NCBI GenBank assembly: GCA_946699065.1
Contig: CAMPDV010000278.1
Span: 248,001-312,000, forward strand
Direction of reading: 5' to 3'
DNA from: Loxodes magnus
Taxonomy: Eukaryota; Ciliophora; Karyorelictea; Loxodida; Loxodidae
Length of the DNA: 64,000 nucleotides
Below, piece by piece: positions 53,451 to 64,000 of the stretch. The translations under genes were made by a program, and so were the position numbers. Numbering within the stretch: position 1 is the first letter of the stretch; each line of letters starts with the position of its first letter. The notes beneath the pieces were generated by a model. The model did no database searches. It was not told the origin of the DNA and worked only from the letters and a program-made list of their open reading frames with translations.

Positions 53451-55984
53451 GTGAGACTATGGGACGTCAAGACAGGTACCTGTAAGACCATGAGTGGTCA
53501 AACTAGTTGTGTATGATCATTGGCTATATCCAGTGATTCAGAGTTCATCGTATCGGGAAGTGCAGATATGACGGTGAGACTATGGGACGTCAAGACAGGT
53601 ACCTGTAAGACCATGAGTGGTCACACTAGTAATGTATATGCTGTGGCTATATCCAGTGATTCAGAGTTCATCGTATTGGGAAGTTGAGATTAGACGGTGA
53701 GACTATGGGACGTCAAGACAGGTACCTGTAAGACCATGAGTGGTCACACTAGTAATGTATATGCTGTGGCTATATCCAGTGATTCAGAGTTCATCGTATC
53801 GGGAAGTAGAGATAATACGGTGAGACTATGGTACGTCAAGACAGGTACCTGTAAGACCATGAGTGGTCACACTAGTAATGTATATGCTGTGGCTATATCC
53901 AGTGATTCAGAGTTCATCGTATTAGGAAGTAGAGATTAGACAGTGAGACTATGGTACGTCAAGACAGGTACCTGTAAGACCATGAGTGGTCACACTAGTA
54001 ATGTATATGCTGTGGCTATATCCAGTGATTCAGAGTTCATCGTATTGGGAAGTTATGATTAGACGGTGAGACTATGGTACGTCAAGACAGGTACCTGTAA
54101 GACCATGAGTGGTCACACTAGTAATGTATATGCTGTGGCTATATCCAGTGATTCAGAGTTCATCGTATTGGGAAGTTAGGATTATACTGTTAGACTATGG
54201 TACGTCAAGACAGGTACCTGTAAGACCATGAGTGGTAACACTAGTAATGTATATGCTGTGGCTATATCCAGTGATTCAGATTTCATCATATCGGGAAGTA
54301 GAGATAATACGGTGAGACTATGGGACGTCAAGACAGGTACCTGTAAGACCATGAGTGGTAACACTAGTAATGTATATGCTGTGGCTATATCCAGTGATTC
54401 AGAGTTCATCGTATTGGGAAGTTGAGATTAGACGGTGAGACTATGGGACGTCAAGACAGGTACCTGTAAGACCATGAGTGGTAACACTAGTAATGTATAT
54501 GCTGTGGCTATATCCAGTGATTCAGAGTTCATCGTATCGGGAAGTAGAGATAATACGGTGAGACTATGGTACGTCAAGACAGGTACCTGTAAGACCATGA
54601 GTGGTCACACTAGTAATGTATATGCTGTGGCTATATCCAGTGATTCAGAGTTCATCGTATCGGGAAGTCATGATTAGAAGGTGAGACTATGGGACGTCAA
54701 GACAGGTACCTGTAAGACCATGAGTGGTCAAACTAGTTGTGTATGATCATTGGCTATATCCAGTGATTCAGAGTTCATCGTATCGGGAAGTGCAGATATG
54801 ACGGTGAGACTATGGGACGTCAAGACAGGTACCTGTAAGACCATGAGTGGTCACACACATTATGTATATGCTGTGGCTATATCCAGTGATTCAGATTTCA
54901 TCATATTGGGAAGTTAGGATTATACTGTTAGACTATGGTACGTCAAGACAGGTACCTGTAAGACCATGAGTGGTAACACTAGTAATGTATATGCTGTGGC
55001 TATATCCAGTGATTCAGATTTCATCATATCGGGAAGTAGAGATTAGACGGTGAGACTATGGGACGTCAAGACAGGTACCTGTAAGACCATGAGTGGTCAC
55101 ACTAGTAATGTATATGCTGTGGCTATATCCAGTGATTCAGAGTTCATCGTATTGGGAAGTTGAGATAATACGGTGAGACTATGGTACGTCAAGACAGGTA
55201 CCTGTAAGACCATGAGTGGTCACAACGGTTAGGTATGATCCGTGGCTATATCCAGTGAATCAGATTTCATCGTATCGGGAAGTAGAGATATGACGGTGAG
55301 ACTATGGTACGTCAAGACAGGTACCTGTAAGACCATGAGTGGTCACACACATTATGTATATGCTGTGGCTATATCCAGTGATTCAGAGTTCATCGTATTG
55401 GGAAGTAGAGATTAGACGGTGAGACTATGGGACGTCAAGACAGGTACCTGTAAGACCATGAGTGGTCACACTAATTATGTATATGCTGTGGCTATATCCA
55501 GTGATTCAGAGTTCATCGTATTGGGAAGTAGAGATAATACGGTGAGACTATGGTACGTCAAGACAGGTACCTGTAAGACCATGAGTGGTCACAACGGTTA
55601 GGTATGATCCGTGGCTATATCCAGTGAATCAGATTTCATCGTATCGGGAAGTAGAGATTAGACGGTGAGACTATGGTACGTCAAGACAGGTACCTGTAAG
55701 ACCATGAGTGGTCACAACGGTTTTGTATGATCCGTGCTATATCCAGTGATTCAGAGTTCATCGTATCGGGAAGTAGAGATAATACGGTGAGACTATGGGA
55801 CGTCAAGACAGGTACCTGTAAGACCATGAGTGGTCACACTAGTAATGTATATGCTGTGGCTATATCCAGTGATTCAGAGTTCATCGTATTGGGAAGTTAT
55901 GATTAGACGGTGAGACTATGGGACGTCAAGACAGGTACCTGTAAGACCATGAGTGGTCACACTAGTAATGTATATGCTGTGGCT

Positions 55985-58120
55985 ATATCCAGTGATTCAG
56001 AGTTCATCGTATCGGGAAGTCATGATTAGAAGGTGAGACTATGGGACGTCAAGACAGGTACCTGTAAGACCATGAGTGGTCAAACTAGTTGTGTATATGC
56101 TGTGGCTATATCCAGTGATTCAGAGTTCATCGTATCGGGAAGTGATGATAATACGGTGAGACTATGGGACGTCAAGACAGGTACCTGTAAGACCATGAGT
56201 GGTCAAACTAGTTATGTATGATCTGTGGCTATATCCAGTGATTCAGAGTTCATCGTATCGGGAAGTCATGATTAGAAGGTGAGACTATGGGACGTCAAGA
56301 CAGGTACCTGTAAGACCATGAGTGGTCAAACTAGTTGTGTATGATCATTGGCTATATCCAGTGATTCAGAGTTCATCGTATCGGGAAGTGCAGATATGAC
56401 GGTGAGACTATGGGACGTCAAGACAGGTACCTGTAAGACCATGAGTGGTCACACACATTATGTATATGCTGTGGCTATATCCAGTGATTCAGAGTTCATC
56501 GTATCGGGAAGTAGAGATTAGACGGTGAGACTATGGGACGTCAAGACAGGTACCTGTAAGACCATGAGTGGTCACACTAGTAATGTATATGCTGTGGCTA
56601 TATCCAGTGATTCAGAGTTCATCGTATTGGGAAGTTGAGATTAGACGGTGAGACTATGGGACGTCAAGACAGGTACCTGTAAGACCATGAGTGGTCACAC
56701 TAGTTATGTATATGCTGTGGCTATATCCAGTGATTCAGAGTTCATCGTATTGGGAAGTAGAGATTAGACGGTGAGACTATGGGACGTCAAGACAGGTACC
56801 TGTAAGACCATGAGTGGTCACAACGGTTATGTATGATCCGTGCTATATCCAGTGATTCAGAGTTCATCGTATCGGGAAGTTATGATTAGACGGTGAGACT
56901 ATGGGACGTCAAGACAGGTACCTGTAAGACCATGAGTGGTCACACTAGTAATGTATATGCTGTGGCTATATCCAGTGATTCAGAGTTCATCGTATTGGGA
57001 AGTTATGATTAGACGGTGAGACTATGGGACGTCAAGACAGGTACCTGTAAGACCATGAGTGGTCACACTAGTTATGTATGATCTGTGGCTATATCCAGTG
57101 ATTCAGAGTTCATCGTATCGGGAAGTCATGATTAGAAGGTGAGACTATGGGACGTCAAGACAGGTACCTGTAAGACCATGAGTGGTCAAACTAGTTGTGT
57201 ATATGCTGTGGCTATATCCAGTGATTCAGAGTTCATCGTATCGGGAAGTGATGATAATACGGTGAGACTATGGGACGTCAAGACAGGTACCTGTAAGACC
57301 ATGAGTGGTCAAACTAGTTATGTATGATCTGTGGCTATATCCAGTGATTCAGAGTTCATCGTATCGGGAAGTCATGATTAGAAGGTGAGACTATGGGACG
57401 TCAAGACAGGTACCTGTAAGACCATGAGTGGTCAAACTAGTTGTGTATGATCATTGGCTATATCCAGTGATTCAGAGTTCATCGTATCGGGAAGTGCAGA
57501 TATGACGGTGAGACTATGGGACGTCAAGACAGGTACCTGTAAGACCATGAGTGGTCACACACATTATGTATATGCTGTGGCTATATCCAGTGATTCAGAG
57601 TTCATCGTATCGGGAAGTAGAGATTAGACGGTGAGACTATGGGACGTCAAGACAGGTACCTGTAAGACCATGAGTGGTCACACTAGTAATGTATATGCTG
57701 TGGCTATATCCAGTGATTCAGAGTTCATCGTATTGGGAAGTTGAGATTAGACGGTGAGACTATGGGACGTCAAGACAGGTACCTGTAAGACCATGAGTGG
57801 TCACACTAGTTATGTATATGCTGTGGCTATATCCAGTGATTCAGAGTTCATCGTATTGGGAAGTAGAGATTAGACGGTGAGACTATGGGACGTCAAGACA
57901 GGTACCTGTAAGACCATGAGTGGTCACAACGGTTATGTATGATCCGTGCTATATCCAGTGATTCAGAGTTCATCGTATCGGGAAGTTATGATTAGACGGT
58001 GAGACTATGGGACGTCAAGACAGGTACCTGTAAGACCATGAGTGGTCACACTAGTAATGTATATGCTGTGGCTATATCCAGTGATTCAGAGTTCATCGTA
58101 TTGGGAAGTTATGATTAGAC
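55985..58120 (+). repeat. Nine-unit (1106-bp) tandem duplication at the right end, with further partial copies
   Basis: Segments 56033 and 57139 are 1106 bases apart (nine units minus one base), and each copy carries the G-loss frameshift (56842, 57948). Another partial copy lies at 63400-63890 with its own frameshift at 63604. The left edge is where N7-Y9 (55965) faces Y7-TGA9 (57070). Confidence 0.75.
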
Positions 58121-58484
58121 GGTGAGACTATGGTACGTCAAGACAGGTACCTGTAAGACCATGAGTGGTCACACTAGTAATGTATATGCTGTGGCTATAT
58201 CCAGTGATTCAGAGTTCATCGTATTGGGAAGTTGAGATTAGACGGTGAGACTATGGGACGTCAAGACAGGTACCTGTAAGACCATGAGTGGTCACACTAG
58301 TAATGTATATGCTGTGGCTATATCCAGTGATTCAGAGTTCATCGTATTGGGAAGTAGAGATTAGACGGTGAGACTATGGGACGTCAAGACAGGTACCTGT
58401 AAGACCATGAGTGGTCACACTAGTAATGTATATGCTGTGGCTATATCCAGTGATTCAGAGTTCATCGTATCGGGAAGTGGAGAA

Positions 58485-58487
58485 CAG
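58485..58487 (+). other. Unique CAG (Gln) codon at blade residue 27
   Basis: The unit reads AGT-GGA-GAA-CAG-ACG-GTG, so the position that is TAG in a large share of units is here a true Gln codon, one transition away. Residue 26 is Glu instead of Asp. It is the only CAG I saw at this position, and it is compatible with TAG being read as Gln. Confidence 0.8.
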
Positions 58488-59048
58488 ACGGTGAGACTAT
58501 GGGACGTCAAGACAGGTACCTGTAAGACCATGAGTGGTCACACTAATTATGTATCTGCTGTGGCTATATCCAGTGATTCAGAGTTCATCATATCGGGAAG
58601 TAGAGATAATACGGTGAGACTATGGGACGTCAAGACAGGTACCTGTAAGACCATGAGTGGTCACACTAGTAATGTATATGCTGTGGCTATATCCAGTGAT
58701 TCAGAGTTCATCGTATCGGGAAGTAGAGATTAGACGGTGAGACTATGGTACGTCAAGACAGGTACCTGTAAGACCATGAGTGGTCACAACGGTTAGGTAT
58801 GATCCGTGGCTATATCCAGTGAATCAGATTTCATCGTATCGGGAAGTAGAGATTAGACGGTGAGACTATGGTACGTCAAGACAGGTACCTGTAAGACCAT
58901 GAGTGGTCACACTAGTAATGTATATGCTGTGGCTATATCCAGTGATTCAGAGTTCATCGTATCGGGAAGTTATGATTAGACGGTGAGACTATGGTACGTC
59001 AAGACAGGTACCTGTAAGACCATGAGTGGTCACAACGGTTAGGTATGA

Positions 59049-59162
<114 letters not shown>

Positions 59163-62100
59163 TAGGTATGATCCGTGGCTATATCCAGTGATTCAGAGTT
59201 CATCGTATCGTGAAGTTATGATTAGACGGTGAGACTATGGGACGTCAAGACAGGTACCTGTAAGACCATGAGTGGTCACAACGGTTAGGTATGATCCGTG
59301 GCTATATCCAGTGATTCAGATTTCATCATATCGGGAAGTTAGGATTAGACGGTGAGACTATGGGACGTCAAGACAGGTACCTGTAAGACCATGAGTGGTC
59401 ACACTAGTAATGTATATGCTGTGGCTATATCCAGTGATTCAGAGTTCATCGTATCGGGAAGTTATGATTAGACGGTGAGACTATGGTACGTCAAGACAGG
59501 TACCCGCAAGACCATGAGTGGTCACACTAGTTATGTATGATCCGTGGCTATATCCAGTGATTCAGAGTTCATCGTATCGGGAAGTGATGATAATACGGTG
59601 AGACTATGGGACGTCAAGACAGGTACCTGTAAGACCATGAGTGGTCAAACTAGTTATGTATGATCTGTGGCTATATCCAGTGATTCAGAGTTCATCGTAT
59701 CGGGAAGTCATGATTAGAAGGTGAGACTATGGGACGTCAAGACAGGTACCTGTAAGACCATGAGTGGTCAAACTAGTTGTGTATGATCATTGGCTATATC
59801 CAGTGATTCAGAGTTCATCGTATCGGGAAGTGGAGATAAGACGGTGAGACTATGGGACGTCAAGACAGGTACCTGTAAGACCATGAGTGGTCACAACGGT
59901 TAGGTATGATCCGTGGCTATATCCAGTGATTCAGAGTTCATCATATCGGGAAGTAGAGATAATACGGTGAGACTATGGGACGTCAAGACAGGTACCTGTA
60001 AGACCATGAGTGGTCACACTAGTAATGTATATGCTGTGGCTATATCCAGTGATTCAGAGTTCATCGTATCGGGAAGTTATGATTAGACGGTGAGACTATG
60101 GTACGTCAAGACAGGTACCTGTAAGACCATGAGTGGTCACACTAGTAATGTATATGCTGTGGCTATATCCAGTGATTCAGAGTTCATCATATCGGGAAGT
60201 AGAGATAATACGGTGAGACTATGGGACGTCAAGACAGGTACCTGTAAGACCATGAGTGGTCACAACGGTTAGGTATGATCCGTGGCTATATCCAGTGATT
60301 CAGATTTCATCATATCGGGAAGTAGAGATAATACGGTGAGACTATGGGACGTCAAGACAGGTACCTGTAAGACCATGAGTGGTCACACTAGTAATGTATA
60401 TGCTGTGGCTATATCCAGTGATTCAGAGTTCATCGTATTGGGAAGTTATGATTAGACGGTGAGACTATGGTACGTCAAGACAGGTACCTGTAAGACCATG
60501 AGTGGTAACACTAGTAATGTATATGCTGTGGCTATATCCAGTGATTCAGATTTCATCATATCGGGAAGTTGAGATTAGACGGTGAGACTATGGGACGTCA
60601 AGACAGGTACCTGTAAGACCATGAGTGGTCACAACGGTTAGGTATGATCCGTGGCTATATCCAGTGATTCAGATTTCATCATATCGGGAAGTAGAGATAA
60701 TACGGTGAGACTATGGGACGTCAAGACAGGTACCTGTAAGACCATGAGTGGTCACACTAGTAATGTATATGCTGTGGCTATATCCAGTGATTCAGAGTTC
60801 ATCGTATTGAGAAGTTGAGATTAGACGGTGAGACTATGGTACGTCAAGACAGGTACCTGTAAGACCATGAGTGGTCACACTAATTATGTATATGCTGTGG
60901 CTATATCCAGTGATTCAGATTTCCTCATATCGGGAAGTAGAGATAATACGGTGAGACTATGGGACGTCAAGACAGGTACCTGCAAGACCATGAGTGGTCA
61001 CACTAGTAATGTATATGCTGTGGCTATATCCAGTGATTCAGAGTTCATCGTATTGGGAAGTTATGATTAGACGGTGAGACTATGGGACGTCAAGACAGGT
61101 ACCTGTAAGACCATGAGTGGTCACACTAATTATGTATATGCTGTGGCTATATCCAGTGATTCAGAGTTCATCGTATTAGGAAGTAGAGATAATACGGTGA
61201 GACTATGGGACGTCAAGACAGGTACCTGTAAGACCATGAGTGGTCACACTAGTAATGTATATGCTGTGGCTATATCCAGTGATTCAGAGTTCATCGTATC
61301 GGGAAGTTATGATTAGACGGTGAGACTATGGTACGTCAAGACAGGTACCTGTAAGACCATGAGTGGTCACACTAGTAATGTATATGCTGTGGCTATATCC
61401 AGTGATTCAGAGTTCATCGTATTGGGAAGTAGAGATTAGACGGTGAGACTATGGGACGTCAAGACAGGTACCTGTAAGACCATGAGTGGTCACACTAATT
61501 ATGTATATGCTGTGGCTATATCCAGTGATTCAGATTTCATCGTATTGGGAAGTAGAGATAATACGGTGAGACTATGGTACGTCAAGACAGGTACCTGTAA
61601 GACCATGAGTGGTCACAACGGTTAGGTATGATCCGTGGCTATATCCAGTGAATCAGATTTCATCGTATCGGGAAGTAGAGATTAGACGGTGAGACTATGG
61701 TACGTCAAGACAGGTACCTGTAAGACCATGAGTGGTCACAACGGTTTTGTATGATCCGTGCTATATCCAGTGATTCAGAGTTCATCGTATCGGGAAGTAG
61801 AGATAATACGGTGAGACTATGGGACGTCAAGACAGGTACCTGTAAGACCATGAGTGGTCACACTAGTAATGTATATGCTGTGGCTATATCCAGTGATTCA
61901 GAGTTCATCGTATTGGGAAGTTATGATTAGACGGTGAGACTATGGGACGTCAAGACAGGTACCTGTAAGACCATGAGTGGTCACACTAGTAATGTATATG
62001 CTGTGGCTATATCCAGTGATTCAGAGTTCATCATATCGGGAAGTAGAGATAATACGGTGAGACTATGGGACGTCAAGACAGGTACCTGTAAGACCATGAG

Positions 62101-64000
62101 TGGTCACACTAATTATGTATATGCTGTGGCTATATCCAGTGATTCAGAGTTCATCGTATTAGGAAGTAGAGATTAGACGGTGAGACTATGGGACGTCAAG
62201 ACAGGTACCTGTAAGACCATGAGTGGTCACACTAATTATGTATATGCTGTGGCTTTATCCAGTGATTCAGATTTCATCATATCGGGAAGTAGAGATAATA
62301 CGGTGAGACTATGGGACGTCAAGACAGGTACCTGTAAGACCATGAGTGGTCACACTAGTAATGTATATGCTGTGGCTATATCCAGTGATTCAGAGTTCAT
62401 CGTATTGGGAAGTTGAGATTAGACGGTGAGACTATGGGACGTCAAGACAGGTACCTGTAAGACCATGAGTGGTCACAACGGTTAGGTATGATCCGTGGCT
62501 ATATCCAGTGATTCAGAGTTTATCATATCGGGAAGTGCAGATATGACGGTGAGACTATGGTACGTCAAGACAGGTACCTGTAAGACCATGAGTGGTCACA
62601 CACATTATGTATATGCTGTGGCTATATCCAGTGATTCAGAGTTCATCGTATCGGGAAGTAGAGATTAGACGGTGAGACTATGGCACGTCAAGACAGGTAC
62701 CTGTAAGACCATGAGTGGTCACACTAGTAATGTATATGCTGTGGCTATATCCAGTGATTCAGAGTTCATCGTATCGGGAAGTAGAGATTAGACGGTGAGA
62801 CTATGGGACGTCAAGACAGGTACCTGTAAGACCATGAGTGGTCACACTAGTAATGTATATGCTGTGGCTATATCCAGTGATTCAGAGTTCATCGTATCGG
62901 GAAGTAGAGATTAGACGGTGAGACTATGGGACGTCAAGACAGGTACCTGTAAGACCATGAGTGGTCACAACGGTTAGGTATGATCCGTGGCTATATCCAG
63001 TGATTCAGAGTTTATCATATCGGGAAGTGCAGATATGACGGTGAGACTATGGTACGTCAAGACAGGTACCTGTAAGACCATGAGTGGTCACACACATTAT
63101 GTATATGCTGTGGCTATATCCAGTGATTTAGAGTTCATCGTATCGGGAAGTCATGATAAGACGGTGAGACTATGGTACGTCAAGACAGGTACCTGTAAGA
63201 CCATGAGTGGTCACACACATTATGTATATGCTGTGGCTATATCCAGTGATTCAGAGTTCATCGTATCGGGAAGTAGAGATTAGACGGTGAGACTATGGGA
63301 CGTCAAGACAGGTACCTGTAAGACCATGAGTGGTCACACTAGTAATGTATATGCTGTGGCTATATCCAGTGATTCAGAGTTCATCGTATTGGGAAGTTGA
63401 GATTAGACGGTGAGACTATGGGACGTCAAGACAGGTACCTGTAAGACCATGAGTGGTCACACTAGTTATGTATATGCTGTGGCTATATCCAGTGATTCAG
63501 AGTTCATCGTATTGGGAAGTAGAGATTAGACGGTGAGACTATGGGACGTCAAGACAGGTACCTGTAAGACCATGAGTGGTCACAACGGTTATGTATGATC
63601 CGTGCTATATCCAGTGATTCAGAGTTCATCGTATCGGGAAGTTATGATTAGACGGTGAGACTATGGGACGTCAAGACAGGTACCTGTAAGACCATGAGTG
63701 GTCACACTAGTAATGTATATGCTGTGGCTATATCCAGTGATTCAGAGTTCATCGTATTGGGAAGTTATGATTAGACGGTGAGACTATGGGACGTCAAGAC
63801 AGGTACCTGTAAGACCATGAGTGGTCACACTAGTTATGTATGATCTGTGGCTATATCCAGTGATTCAGAGTTCATCGTATCGGGAAGTCATGATTAGACG
63901 GTGAGACTATGGGACGTCAAGACAGGTACCTGTAAGACCATGAGTGGTCACACTAGTAATGTATATGCTGTGGCTATATCCAGTGATTCAGAGTTCATCA

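Larger units (their letters stand above)
33141..55736 (+). pseudogene. WD40 array, 22.6-kb single-phase block rich in W-Y blades
   Basis: About 184 units with no net frame change; all codons start at positions divisible by 3. The D33Y form (TGG-TAC in place of TGG-GAC) is very common here. So are N4 blades (GGT-AAC-ACT), L22 (TTG or TTA for TCG) and units ending in A-C-T-G-T-T in place of A-C-G-G-T-G. TAG at residue 27 and TGA at residue 25 are the main interruptions. No TAA was found in frame, so in a recoded genome this could be an open frame of about 7,500 codons. Residue-17 TGA and most residue-18 TAG variants cluster at 36.5-40.6 kb. Confidence 0.6.

Overview
The whole 64 kb window is one uninterrupted tandem array of a 123-bp unit, about 520 copies, all on the + strand and running off both edges. 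Each unit encodes one 41-residue WD40 beta-propeller blade: [20 protein letters not shown], then [21 protein letters not shown] see no flanking gene, promoter, RNA gene, transposon or unrelated sequence anywhere.

Read with the standard code the array is broken by hundreds of in-frame TAG and TGA codons. The longest open stretches are 242 to 281 codons, about six to seven blades. The stops are not random. TAG sits at blade residues 7, 18, 25 and 27, and TGA at residues 7, 9, 17, 23 and 25. I found no in-frame TAA. Reading TAG as Gln (or Glu) and TGA as Trp (or Gly) turns most stop-bearing blades into textbook WD40 sequence, for example G-H-N-G-Q-V-W-S-V-A and S-G-S-W-D-Q-T-V-R-L-W-D. So either the host reads TAG and TGA as sense codons, or this is a WD40-derived satellite amplified from a few nonsense-bearing founder units.

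Layout: (1) 1-15438 is in one codon phase, with 9-, 14- and 25-unit internal duplications. (2) 15438-33141 carries ten one-base deletions and the largest recent duplications: a 3.1-kb block at 4303-bp offset and a contiguous 2828-bp tandem duplication with a shortened third copy. (3) 33141-55736 is 22.6 kb with no frame change, rich in blades with W-Y instead of W-D, and has a 15-unit tandem duplication. (4) 55736-64000 has five one-base deletions of a different type and a 9-unit tandem duplication.

The scaffold bases, synonymous sites included, are nearly frozen, while blade residues 5-10, 25 and 27 vary strongly. These match the upper-surface ligand-binding positions of WD40 propellers, and resemble the hypervariable positions of high-identity WD40 repeats in fungal HNWD/STAND proteins. 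The pattern suggests strong homogenisation by unequal exchange plus shuffling of surface residues.

The organism cannot be named from this window. The unit is about 44 percent GC. Frequent CpG-to-TpG/CpA variants and the satellite-like scale favour a eukaryote. If the code reading is right, lineages with reassigned TAG and TGA (karyorelict or Condylostoma-like ciliates, Amoebophrya-type syndinians, Blastocrithidia-type trypanosomatids) should be checked first.
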